From Chlorocebus sabaeus (Eukaryota > Chordata > Mammalia > Primates > Cercopithecidae), in contig NC_132930.1 of NCBI RefSeq assembly GCF_047675955.1, forward strand, positions 48,237,832 to 48,301,831: DNA of 64,000 nucleotides, written 5' to 3'. Each line of letters opens with the position of its first letter. Position 1 is the first letter of the stretch. The notes below the pieces were generated by a model. The model was not told the origin of the DNA. It made no database searches and saw nothing but the letters and a program-made list of their open reading frames with translations. The position numbers and the translations under genes were made by a program. Shown here piece by piece: positions 10,836 through 20,960 of the stretch.

Positions 10836-11290
10836 TGGAGTGTCCACACCCGGAAAAATGGGGAGTGTCCATACCAGGAAAAATAGGGAGTGTCCACGCC
10901 GGGGGAGGGGGCGGAGTGTCTATGCCGGGGGAGGGTGCGGAGTGTCCACGCCGGGAAAAAATGGGGAGTGTCCACGCCGGGGGAGGGGGCAGAGTGTCCA
11001 CGCCGGGGGGAGGGGGTGGAGTGTCTACGCCAGGAAAAAATGGGGAGTGTCCACGCCAGGGGAGGGTGCGGAGTGTCCACGTCGGGAAAAAAATGGGGAG
11101 TGTCCACGCCGGGGGAGGGTGCGGAGTGTCCACGTCGGGAAAAAATGGGGAGTGTCCATGCCGGGGGAGGGGGCAGAGTGTCCACGCCGGGGGAGGGGGC
11201 GGAGTGTCCACACTGTGGGGAGGGGGCAGAGTGTCCATGTCCGGAACAATGCAGAATGTCCACAACAGGGAAAATGCGGTGTGAATATTC
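10836..11290. repeat. 26-bp minisatellite with two unit types, about 17 copies
   Basis: Each unit starts 'agtgtccacgccggg'. Type G continues 'ggagggggcgg' and type A continues 'aaaaaatgggg'. The types are interspersed through the array, with single-base changes (acgtc, atgcc, tatgcc). The plus strand has alternating G-runs and A-runs and is open in several frames, so the proline and glycine-rich open frames on both strands are artefacts. Confidence 0.95.
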
Positions 11291-11524
11291 TGCATTCTTA
11301 AGGGAAAAGCCTTTAAAAGGAAGGATGCGCTGCCACTACTGCGTAGACAAACCTGGGGACCCTGTGCTCAGCCCTGAAATAAGGCCATGTGACGTGTCAG
11401 AATGACAAATTCACAGACAGAAAGCAGAATGGGGGGTGTTGGGCTGGGAGGAGGTGGGGGGTGTGGCCCCTGAAGGCAGAGGGAGGTTGGGGAGGAGGGT
11501 GGGGCTGGGCCCCTGAAGCCAGTG

Positions 11525-11675
11525 GTTTCTGACTGGGGTGAAGATGAGAACCTGGGATGGCACCGTTGGTGTTGGGTGGGTGCCATTGCAAACATACCGA
11601 GTACCACAGACCTGTACTGTGTAAAATGGCTAATTTTAGGTTATGTGAATTTTGCTTCCAGTAAAAACTAAAATA
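11525..11675 (+). mobile_element. L1M 3' end fragment
   Basis: 'gtgtaaaatggctaatttta' and 'ggttatgtgaattttgcttcc' follow the last bases of older L1 3' untranslated regions before the A-tail. The upstream part is degraded. The same family 3' end recurs at 45615-45730 and 29330-29800. Confidence 0.65.
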
Positions 11676-12222
11676 GGTACAGTCAGTGGGGCCAGGAGGA
11701 AGTGAGGTGACAGAGGAGGGACCCTCCAGGGTCTTCTGGAACCTTGTCTGGGTCCTATGGATTTGCAGGGAGGCATGGGCCAGAGGCTGCAGAACCTCGT
11801 CTGGAGCCCATGGATTTGGTGTGGGCCGAGGCGGGCAGCATGGGGTGTGTCCTGGTCTCAGGACATCTCACCAGGGAAAAGGGCCCCGACTTTTTGGGCT
11901 GCCTCCTTGGCTCTGCCTGTGCCTGTGCCCACTTAGGGTCCGGAGCAGGTGGAAGGCGGTGGTTGGTGTGGCCCCTGCTCTATCTGCTGCTCTCTCCTCC
12001 TGGGGGCTGAGGGAGACCTGCGGGATGTGAGCTGGAACAGCACAGTCGGTGTCCCTGAGCCACGAGCTGAGTTGGGAGGCTCTGGCCTCCGAAGTGCAAG
12101 CCCAGAGACCCCCAGTGTCCCCGGGGATGGACCTGCAGCATTTCCGAGAACACAGACGCTGACTCCACGAGGCCGACTCAGAGCCGCTGTCCTTGTAGGA
12201 ACCTAGTTTTTAGATTCCTTCC
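11676..12222. other. GC-rich unique sequence
   Basis: No exon, motif cluster or repeat recognised between the L1 3' end and the solo LTR. Confidence 0.45.
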
Positions 12223-12510
12223 TGGGCAGGGGTCGCCGCGAGAGACCACCCGACACGGAAGTCACAGCGGAGAGATTTATTGCTAGCGCGCTAGGGTCCT
12301 ATGTCCGAAGTTGGCCACAGGGCCCCGAATGCTTGTTACAGACAGTTTATAAAGGCAAAAACTACAAAAATTCACAAAGCTTGAGGCGCAAGATGATTGG
12401 AGCAGGTTATGGCCTGAGCAAGATGTCTTACTCTAATTGGTTGGTTTGAACCTGGTTTGAACCCGCGCGGGGTATTTCCCGGACTTGTTCTTCTGTTTGA
12501 GTTCCAGGAA

Positions 12511-12607
12511 TATGGGTGGGTGTTTTAGATAGCCACACGGACATCAGGCGGGTGCTTTAGATGGCCACCTGGTCGTTGGGTGGGTGCTTTTAGATAGCCA
12601 CCTGGTG
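12511..12607 (-). repeat. 32-33-bp tandem repeat in LTR U3, about 3 copies
   Basis: Units share 'gggtgggtgctttagatagccacctgg' (split gggtgggtgctttag / atagccacctgg) with small changes. Direct repeats in this part of gammaretroviral LTRs often carry enhancers; here that role is inferred. Confidence 0.8.
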
Positions 12608-12614
12608 TGGCTTT

Positions 12615-12726
12615 TCTAAGCTTCTAAGTTTCTAAGTCTCTAAGTCTCTGAGCTTCTAAGTCTATAAGTTTCTAAGTCTCTAAGTCTAAAGGTTTCTAAG
12701 TTTCTAAATCTATAGGTCTCTAAGTT
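12615..12726. repeat. 8-bp repeat TCTAAGTY, 14 units
   Basis: Fourteen consecutive octamers close to tctaagtc or tctaagtt (variants tctgagct, tataagtt, taaaggtt) fill exactly 112 bp and run into an oligo-T. The array lies in the distal U3 of the LTR. Confidence 0.93.
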
Positions 12727-12745
12727 TTTTTTTTTTTGGTGGCTT

Positions 12746-13161
12746 ATTTTCATCCTCACCAGAAACCCGCAGGAAGGGCCTGAAATCAGTGGTGTTTTCA
12801 GGGCTGTCAGAACCGACAGGGCTCCCAGGGCCTGGGGTGGGGCCGGCGCCTGGCAGCATCTTCCTGAGTCACGTCTGCTTTCTCCTCCTCACTTGCTCCA
12901 GGGATCTTCATTCCAGGGTGTGCAGCTGAGGGCAGAGGTTTCCGAGTCCTCTGTCATTGGCTGAGATGCTGGTGAGAAGGAGGTGGGGTGGGGCTGCAGT
13001 GTGATGGCTGCCAGGGTGCCATGCGTGTCCCCTCCACCAGCCTGCGGCCCCCGCCCACACAGGACTGAGTTTCCTCGTCTGTAAAGGGCAGGTCAGTGTC
13101 CTTCCTCATGCTGTCGTCTGGGTGCTTAAACAAGGGGACATTTGCAGCCACGTGGGGCAGA
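12746..13161. other. Unique sequence with MIR scrap
   Basis: 'gactgagtttcctcgtctgt' and 'aaagggcaggtcagtgtcc' at 13062-13110 are a likely MIR core fragment on the plus strand. Otherwise GC-rich unique DNA. Confidence 0.4.
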
Positions 13162-13170
13162 CACAGGTGC

Positions 13171-13479
13171 TTTTTTTTTTTTTTCTCTTTTTTTTTTGAG
13201 ACGGAGTCTCGCTCTGTCGCCCAGGCTGGAGTGCGATGGCCAGATCTCAGCTCACTGCAAGCTCCGCCTCCTGAGTTTACACCATTCTCCTGCCTCAGCC
13301 CCCCTAGTAGCTGGGACTACAGGCGCCCACCACCTCGCCTGGCTAGTTTTTCGTATTTTTTAGTAGAGACGGGGTTTCACTGTGTTAGCCAGGATGGTCT
13401 CGATCTTCTGACCTCGTGATCCGCCCGTCTCGGCCTCCCAAAGTGCTGGGATTACAGGCTTGAGCCACCACGCCCGACC
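13171..13479 (-). mobile_element. AluY, Old World monkey type
   Basis: Full-length Alu in reverse. It has 'acaggcttgagccacc' and 'tattttttagtagagacggg', changes associated with cercopithecid AluY lineages. A target-site duplication cacaggtgcttttt flanks it (13162-13175 and 13480-13493). Young insertion. Confidence 0.96.
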
Positions 13480-13493
13480 CACAGGTGCTTTTT

Positions 13494-13849
13494 ATGACCC
13501 CAACATCAATGTTGCATGGCAGAAAGGTGGGGAGCCGGGATCCCCAGGCCCCCCTGAGCCTGAGCCAAGGAGGTGTCCTGGCAGGGAGAGAGAGTCCCTG
13601 GGGTCTTGTGGGATGTGCCCACAGGCACGCCAGGGCCTGGCCAGTGATGATGCTTCCCCAGGCCTGTGGACAGGGAAGGCAGGAACAGGGAGGGGCTGCA
13701 GCCGGGCCACCACAGGCGAATGCTTGTCCCTCGCAGGTGGGCGTCCGAGGCTCTCAGGCTGCTTCTGCCATGCCCCAACACCCCACCTGGCTCTCTCGGG
13801 GGTGGCCTGTTAGGATAATGGCCCAGCACTGAAGCCTTCCTGGGCACCG
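13494..13849. other. GC-rich unique sequence
   Basis: No exon or repeat is recognised between the AluY and the enhancer-like block. Confidence 0.4.
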
Positions 13850-14060
13850 TTACAGCCGACCCCTCCCCAGTTCTCCGTCGGCCGCGTAATGGAGCTCTGA
13901 CGGGGACAGACTCCCGGCCGGAGCTAATCGAAGCTGAAAAGGTGGAATCAGCGTGTGTCGTATCCTTTTGCCACCTTCATCAATCCAGCTAACTGGGTTT
14001 GAGCTGCGCTCCGCAAATGCTCTGCAGCGGGAAATTAATATGTAAGACATCTGAGGCCTG
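13850..14060. promoter_or_regulatory. Candidate conserved enhancer, part A
   Basis: Non-repetitive sequence with 'ggagctaatcgaagctg', 'cttcatcaatccagctaac' (PBX/HOX-like ATCAATCC) and 'gcgggaaattaatatg'. It combines CpGs with AT-rich motif clusters, unlike the neighbouring DNA. Function is inferred from composition. Confidence 0.45.
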
Positions 14061-14164
14061 ACGCGGCCGCAGGGCCAAGCGGGTGCTCGGGCAGGGCGGC
14101 CTGCGAGGGCCACCACGGCTGCTGCCCGCTGAGGACCTGCAGTCTGGGGAGGGTCCCCAACCTG

Positions 14165-14380
14165 GCCGCCACCCTCTGCATCATCAATTCAATTACCTTT
14201 GGGGTTGATACGTATTCAGGCTTGAGGACGCCAGGGTGGAAGGAGAGGCCCGGAGACAAAGGAATCTGTATTTACCCAATAATAAGTTCCATTTGGAGGA
14301 GGTTTGAAAACAATTCCCCGTCACATTTGTCCCTGTCAGATCACATTATTCACAAATGAAGTTCACAAAGTATCAATTCA
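14165..14380. promoter_or_regulatory. Candidate conserved enhancer, part B
   Basis: A run of AT-rich motifs: 'catcaattcaattacc', 'tttacccaataataag', a SOX-like ACAAT in 'gaaaacaattccc', and 'tatcaattcaatttcaatg'. No repeat family matches. Flanked by GC-rich DNA. Likely the same regulatory block as 13850-14060. Confidence 0.45.
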
Positions 14381-14454
14381 ATTTCAATGAGGCGCTGGCT
14401 GGTGGGGCTGGGGCTGAATTTAGCTGGGTGCTGGGGGGGCGTGGACAGCGTGGC

Positions 14455-14575
14455 CGTCAGAGGTAATCAAAGGCAAGCGCAGCGGCAGCGCTTTCCATCT
14501 CACCCGCTCTGTGCACATCTGTTCCTGGATAATCCCATTTTCTACACTTCCAAATCACTGAAGACGGCGGCTGGG
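14455..14575. promoter_or_regulatory. Candidate conserved element with TCF/LEF-like core
   Basis: ATCAAAGG (14466-14473) matches the TCF/LEF core and is followed by 'ggataatcccattttctac', a GGATAATCCC homeodomain (OTX/bicoid-like) motif near 14527. Non-repetitive. Regulatory role inferred. Confidence 0.4.
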
Positions 14576-14924
14576 GGGGCTCCGGGCCCCTGCCTGGGCA
14601 GCACATCCGGCCCACCCCGGGAGCTGAGGCAGGGACTGGGGCTGCGCACCCACCCAGTGCCAGGGCCTCCTGGGACTGGCACCTCTCCAGGTCAGGCTGC
14701 AGCTGTCCTGGTCCCCGGGCCGTGGGAGGGTCACCAGGCCTCACGCCCCCTGGGGCCTCTCCCCGCGGCCACATGTCTGTGGGTCCCGTCCCTCCCTGAC
14801 TTCGGGGACTACACTAGGACTCCAAGTGTGGCAGGCCAGGTGTCACTAACGCAGGCCTCCATAACACCTGCTTCAGCGCTGGCTGGACAGTGAAGTTAAA
14901 CATTAAAAGCCAGTGCCTTATACA
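14576..14924. other. GC-rich unique sequence
   Basis: Unique DNA before the plus-strand LTR. No gene recognised. Confidence 0.4.
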
Positions 14925-15410
14925 AAGGTTGGAATGTAACACAGAGTTTTACCCACGCCTTTCCTGGGCCTTAAAGCGACAAGACAATGAATGAATTCTT
15001 CACAGGACCCATTTAGGATTAAATATGTTTTATTGTGGGTCTGAAGGAACTCCCCAAACCTCTGTGATTTAGCAGAAGACAAGATAAGGGCAATCACCCC
15101 AGCACCTAGACCCACTTAGATGAAGTCGACTTAAACTTACTGAGGCTGCAGAGGAAGGTCTTCAGGACCCAGACTTTAGTTATAGATTAAAAGAAGTTAA
15201 TCACTTATGTCTTTAGATGGATGCACACTTAAATGTAGGCATAAGCTATAGAAGGTAGATAAGCTCTGGAAAGCTGTAATTTTGAGTTGGTCTGGCAATA
15301 ATTTCCCAGCCTTCTCCCTGTAACCAGTTTCGGAAATAAAAACTCTCTTCCTCCTCAGTTCATCTGCGTCTCGTTATTGGACCACAAGAAATAGCAGCCC
15401 CACCCTCAGT
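14925..15410 (+). mobile_element. Solo LTR, ERV1-like, plus strand
   Basis: AT-rich block ending with LTR signals: AATAAA at 15335-15340, then 'ctctcttcctcctcagttc', then 'tctgcgtctcgttattgg', the usual R-U5 arrangement of ERV1 LTRs. 'gtttggtccgggaac' just after the end resembles the start of an internal region, but no coding sequence follows. The 5' edge and subfamily are uncertain. Confidence 0.7.
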
Positions 15411-16534
15411 TTGGTCCGGGAACACGAGGGGATGTTCCTGCACCTCCCACCCCTGACCTCCCACCTCTGCCCTCCCACCGCAGGAACCCTCCCTCCGGCC
15501 CAGGCACCTGTTAGCACTTCTGCGTGTCTCTGTGTCCCCATCGGCAGCCCCTCCTTTCCCGGCACTGGTGAGCCTGCGGGGAGGCAGGCTGGGTGTTTCG
15601 GGGGCTTCTGGGTCGGACGACTCTTGGATGCACTCCAGCCTCAGGGTGGAGGCCAGGGGCCAAGGGCGACAGGCGGTGGACCCAGCCCCATCCCCGGCCC
15701 TCCCCACTCGACCTTGTTATCCGACCAGTCCCAGGTCCCAGGTATAGCACCAGTGAGCAGCTCCCAGGACCCAGGAGGACTGCCAGGGGTGGGGGTCAGG
15801 GGTGTGGCTGAGGGATCAGGCACCCCCTCCCCAGGCAGGCTGGGCTGGAAGGGCTTAGCAACCCCAAGGGGCTCTCTGAGTCTCAAGGTGCCCTGGCCTT
15901 TCCCCTGCCCCAGCATGGACCTGCCCCCAACAGTAGGACAGCGGTTCCTCTGCCCAGGCCTCTCCTGTCTGCTGTGGGGCTGCCCCTACCACCTGGGCTC
16001 TCCCAGCTGCTGGACTTGCACGTCCAGCACAAAGCTTGCCTCCTGCCCCTTCACTGCCTCTGAGGACCCATGGCGCCTCCTCACCAGCCACAGGCAGACA
16101 GCGGGCCTGACGCTACCTGGGGCCCCTGGGTTCTGGATGCTGCTTCCCTGTGGCACAGGGCAGTGGATGGGCCCTTGTCCCGCCGGTCTTGGCTCAGAGG
16201 GTCCCACTGTCTTGTCAGAGACTGCCGACCTCCTACCCCAGGGTCTGCACCCAGTGTCTTGGCCGAGTGTGGCCCGGGAGGCAGCCCCACCCTGCTGTGA
16301 CCCTAGGCCTCCACCGCCCCGTCTGTGAAGGGAAGGCTCAGGTCCTTTCCATGCTGGGTTGGGCTGGTCTGGGCCTTACAAAAGACTGCAGACGCCAGAT
16401 GAGCCCAGGACGGGTTGGGGAGCCAGACAGATATTGGAGACCTGAACTGGATGTAGCACCTGGGTGTGAAGTGGGGGCAGTGATGGGCTTATGCTCCTCC
16501 TCTCCAACCCCTAACCACAGCAGCCTCTCGGCCC
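15411..16534. other. GC-rich unique sequence with a long fortuitous open frame
   Basis: A plus-strand frame is open for 305 codons (15411-16328), starting at the LTR edge. Its translation is rich in Pro, Gly, Ser and Leu and shows no domain. Other frames are also open. I see no convincing splice pattern or start context, so it is not called a CDS. Confidence 0.5.
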
Positions 16535-18229
16535 GGGTGTGAGGGAGCTGTGGGCCTGCGTGTGCGCGGCATGTGCATGAGCGCGGGGTGTGAGGGAGCC
16601 GTGGGCCTGCGTGTGCGCGGCGTGTGCATGAGCGTGGGTGTGAGGGAGCCGTGGGCCTGCGTGTGCGCGGCATGTGCATGAGCGCGGGTGTGAGGTGTCA
16701 CTGTGGGCCTGCATGTGCGCGGCGTGTGCATGAGCGCGGGTGTGAGGGAGCCGTGGGCCTGCGTGTGCGCGGCGTGTGCATGAGTTGCAGGGTGTGAGGT
16801 GTCACCGTGGGGCCTGTGTGTGCGCGGCGTGTACATGAGCGCGAGGTGTGAGGGAGCCGTGGGCCTGCGTGTGCGTGGCGTGTGCATGAGCGCGGGTGTG
16901 AGGTGTCACCGTGGGCCTGCGTGTGCGCGGCGTGTGCATGAGCGCAGGTGTGAGGGAGCCGTGGGCCTGCGTGTGCGCGGCGTGTGCATGAGTTGCAGGG
17001 TGTGAGGTGTCACCATGGGGCCTGTGTGTGCGCGGCGTGTGCATGAGCGCAGGGTGTGAGGGAGCCGTGGGGCCTGTGTGTGCGCGGTGTGTGCATGAGC
17101 GTGGGTGTGAGGGAGCCGTGGGCCTGCGTGTGCGCGGCATGTGCATGAGTTGCAGGGTGTGAGGTGTCACCGTGGGGCCTGTGTGTGCGCGGCGTGTGCA
17201 TGAGCGCGGGTGTGAGGGAGCCGTGGGCCTGCGTGTGCGCGGCGTGTGCATGAGCGCGGGTGTGAGGTGTCACCGTGGGCCTGTGTGTGCGCGGCGTGTG
17301 CATGAGCGCGGGTGTGAGGGAGCCGTGGGCCTGCGTGTGCGCGGCGTGTGCATGAGTTGCAGGGTGTGAGGTGTCACCGTGGGGCCTGTGTGTGCGCGGC
17401 GTGTGCATGAGCGCGGGGTGTGAGGGAGCCGTGGGCCTGCGTGTGTGCGGCGTGTGCATGAGCGCGGGTGTGAGGTGTCACTGTGGGCCTGTGTGTGCGC
17501 GGCGTGTGCATGAGCGCGGGTGTGAGGGAGCCGTGGGCCTGCGTGTGCGCGGCGTGTGCATGAGTTGCAGGGTGTGAGGTGTCACCGTGGGGCCTGTGTG
17601 TGCGCGGCGTGTGCATGAGCGTGGGTGTGAGGGAGCCGTGGGCCTGCGTGTGCGCGGCGTGTGCATGAGTTGCAGGGTGTGAGGTGTCACCGTGGGGCCT
17701 GTGTGTGCGCGGCATGTGCATGAGCGCGGGGTGTGAGGGAGCCGTGGGCCTGCATGTGCGTGGCGTGTGCATGAGCGCGGGTGTGAGGTGTCACCGTGGG
17801 CCTGTGTGTGCGCGGCGTGTGCATGAGCGCGGGTGTGAGGGAGCCGTGGGCCTGCGTGTGCACGGCGTGTGCATGAGTTGCAGGGTGTGAGGTGTCACCG
17901 TGGGGCCTGTGTGTGCGCGGCGTGTGCATGAGCGCAGGGTGTGAGGGAGCCGTGGGGCCTGTGTGTGCGTGGCGTGTGCATGAGCGCGGGTGTGAGGGAG
18001 CCGTGGGCCTGCGTGTGCGCGGCGTGTGCATGAGTTGCAGGGTGTGAGGTGTCACCGTGGGGCCTGTGTGTGCGCGGCGTGTGCATGAGCGCGGGTGTGA
18101 GGGAGCCGTGGGCCTGCGTGTGCGTGGCGTGTGCATGAGTGCAGGGTGTGAGGGAGCTGTGGGCCTGCGTGTGTGCCGCGTGTGCATGAGTGCAGGGTGT
18201 GAGGTGTCACCGTGGGCCTGTGTGTGCCC
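16535..18229. repeat. 50-52-bp minisatellite with higher-order structure, about 33 units
   Basis: Units start 'gggtgtgag' and end 'gtgtgcatgagcgc'. Type A (about 50 bp) has 'ggagccgtgggcctgcg'. Type B (about 52 bp) has 'gtgtcaccgtgg'. Some A units end 'gagttgcagg' and are always followed by B with 'ggggcctgtg'. A four-unit block B-A-B-A of about 205 bp recurs at least three times. The array is CpG-rich. His/Thr/Arg-rich open frames on the minus strand come from the repeat. Confidence 0.97.
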
Positions 18230-19600
18230 GCACATGTGCCTTGTGCCTTTTGTCACCGCCCTCCCAAGCAAGATGTAACAGGAAGGCTGCAGGGATGGGG
18301 CTGGGTCCTGGGCTGTTTGGGGAGTGTAAGGATCCCTGCGGGGCTCCATGTGGCCTCTTTCTGCTTTCGGCCGCATTAGACATTAGTGCCCTGCTGGGCA
18401 AAAAATGGTTTCATGCTCCTGGAAATTGGCGGGGCCAACATGCTGATTGATTTTCCAGGCAGGCCTGTGGGTCCCCGCGGTTCCTCTGGCCGGGTAGGGT
18501 GGGCTGCCCGGCTGGCAGCCACCTGTGGGATGTGGGGGTCGGGAGGTACCAGGGGGTCTGCCCCAGAGGCCTCGACTCCAGGTATCTCTGCTCACTGATG
18601 AGGTCCAACTTCATAAATGAGAGAAAATGCTGTTGTCATCCTGTTTCAGCAAAAGCTAATCTGTATCTTTGCTTCCTCCATTTGGCTCTGCTGTGCTCCC
18701 CTGGAGGGTTCTGGGACTCCAGCCCATGGAGAGGGCCTTAGTGACAGCAAGGGATGCCGTCACCCTCCCCTGCCTCCCCATAGCACCTGCCTGCATGCTG
18801 GTCGCATCTCCTGTCTACAAAGGCAAGACCTGGGTCCCTGCTGCCCGGCACCCATGTGGGGTTGCCTCACCCTGGGAGTGTGCAGGAGGTTGGGGATCCT
18901 GTCAAGTAAGAGGACGGGGTGCCAGGGCCACCCTGGAGCCGAGGTCTGCACTGGTTCCCATTTGAGCAACTTGGAGCTGAACCAGGCTCTTGGACACCTG
19001 CTTGCTGTAACATGCTGGGGGAGCCACGGGGGTGCGGGGTGGAGGCTGTGGGGCTCGCCTGCCCCTCGCTGCCTCCCCCATGGCTTCCCCTCTTTTGCCC
19101 CTTTCCTGGATTCTGCTGTGCCCTGGGGAGTCCCTGCTCCGGGCAGGCGTGACCCGAGGGGCAGGAGAGGCTGGGGCCCTGCTGGCAGCAGCCCCCGCTT
19201 CAGAATCTTGTCCAGATCGTAACCGGCGCTGGGCCCTCTTGATATATTGATCCCAGGGCCAAAGCATGTTGTAAAATGAGGTGATCATAATGGGATTTAA
19301 AGTTATGATGGTGAAGCCGTGCAACACAGCCAGGACTTGGCAGTTTCATTTACCACTGAAAAATCACACGGACGCTGGAGGCTGCAGAGACCTCCAGAGA
19401 TGAGGCTTGGCCTGGCCTGGGGCCTCCGTTTGAAAACCGAATGGAAATATTTGTACCCTGGCTTTTGTTTTCCTTCAGTTTCTATGGATAGAAGGACATT
19501 CCTTCAAACCCAGGGAGCTGAAAACCCACGGCAAAGCCGACCGTGCCTGTGGGGCAGCCTCAGGCTCCTGGACTCTCCTCAGCTCCAGGTGGCTTCTCCG
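18230..19600. other. Unique sequence with enhancer-like patches
   Basis: Three AT-richer non-repetitive patches stand out: 18355-18455 ('cgcattagacattag', 'gctgattgattttcc'), 18600-18690 and 19225-19320 ('gatatattgatccc', 'gatcataatgggatttaaag'). The rest is GC-rich unique DNA. No exon is recognised. Confidence 0.4.
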
Positions 19601-19977
19601 AACACACATGCGTGCACACACACATGCACACACACGTGCACAAATGTACACACACGCAAGCACACACATGCACCCATGCACACACACATGCACATGTACA
19701 CGCACACACACACACATGCACCTGACCATGTGCTCAGGCACACATGCACATACACTCACACGCACACGTGCACACACATGTAGATACACACGAACACACA
19801 CATGCACCTGACCGTGTGCTCACACAGGCACACACAGTCACATGCACAAATGACCCACTTGCATATTCACATGGTGTGCACGTGCACACATGCACACACA
19901 CGCACATATGCATGCACACATGTGCACACACACGTACACACACCCACACATACACATGCGTGCATACACACATACTG
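19601..19977. repeat. CA-rich imperfect microsatellite
   Basis: About 375 bp of CACACA interrupted by TG, CG and AT steps. A longer block with 'catgcacctgacc' and 'tgtgctca' occurs twice about 80 bp apart (near 19716 and 19800), showing internal duplication. Confidence 0.93.
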
Positions 19978-20960
19978 CCTGAGCTCCACCCGTCCAGTAC
20001 CGTGGGGATGGGCCCAAAGGGGAGCTTCCCTTCCCCGTCTGGTGTTGCAGACGGCTATGTGCCTTCATCCCCAGCTCTCGCCTCTTGCATCACACTGGTT
20101 GAGTGTGTCTCTTCCATTTCCAGAAAAGGCAAGTGTGTTCTGGCCTGGGAAGGTGAGTGGAACCCGGGTCTCCTCTTCTCAGTCCAGCAAGGCAGGTGCT
20201 GGTGCTCCCTGGAGGAGGTTCTAGGGGGCCTCCCAGTACCCTGGGGTTAGGGACTCGGTGGTGTCGCGAGTACTGAACAGTGCACGGGGAACAGTCTGTC
20301 TTTGGCAGTGGTTCCAAGGATCCCCACCCAGGGGAAGCAGTGTGGCTGTCCTGGGCCTTTTCTCAGTTGTTGGGGGGTGAGGGGCTGGCTTTGCAGAGCT
20401 CTGAGCTGGGACTGGGGACCTAGATGATATTAGAGGCTCTCCCAGCTTCCAGAAGCTCTTGGTATGGGTTGGGGGGAGGACATAGGCTCAGCATCCACAG
20501 GCAGCGGTGACACCCAGCAAGGGCTGGGGAAAGGCAGGTCAGGGGAGGCTTCCTGGAGGAGACAGCCCAGAGCTGGCTCTAGGACGAGCCCTGGTGGCCT
20601 TAGCTCCTGTTTGCCCTTGTTATGCACCAGCCTCCCACAGCCTCCCCTCCTGCAGAAGCACAGACACACTCCCACCGCAGGGCTGCCATGGCCACAGGGG
20701 TGCACTCTGGTCGGTGCGGCCTGAGGGGGTGCGTTCCGGTGCGCCTCAGCCGCACACTGCTGGGCTTGCTCTCTTGGGCTGTGGCCTCATGGGGCATGGA
20801 GCTGGACAGAGGACTTTTCCTGGGTCCCCAATGTCCCAGGGCAACAAGGTGGAAGGAGTGGTGGAGCCCTCCAGTGCCTCTGTGCCAAGGAATGCCTCAA
20901 ACCCAGGAGCTGCCCAGCCAGGTGCACGGCCCGAGCCCAGCCTGTGCCTCCACCGGACAC
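19978..20960. other. GC-rich unique sequence
   Basis: No repeat or exon is recognised. Overlapping open frames occur on both strands without domain content. Confidence 0.45.

Larger units (their letters stand above)
12223..12745 (-). mobile_element. Solo LTR of an ERV1-like (gammaretrovirus-like) element
   Basis: Read on the minus strand it has LTR signals in order: two CCAAT boxes (ATTGG on plus near 12395 and 12433), a TATA box (TTTATAAA, 12346-12353), an AATAAA poly(A) signal (TTTATT on plus, 12276-12281), and a U5 ending near cccctgccca. No gag, pol or env is attached, so it is a solo LTR. U3 holds tandem repeats annotated separately. Edges are approximate and the subfamily is not identified. 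Confidence 0.75.

Noticed and set aside
10396..11295. 299-codon minus-strand Pro/His/Trp-rich frame
   Set aside because: Most of it is the 26-bp minisatellite.
15411..16328. 305-codon plus-strand frame starting at an LTR edge
   Set aside because: Low-complexity Pro/Gly/Ser/Leu composition, competing open frames on both strands and no domain. GC-rich DNA with few stops explains it.
16489..18376. Series of His/Thr/Arg-rich minus-strand frames of up to 229 codons
   Set aside because: They arise from the 50-52-bp minisatellite.
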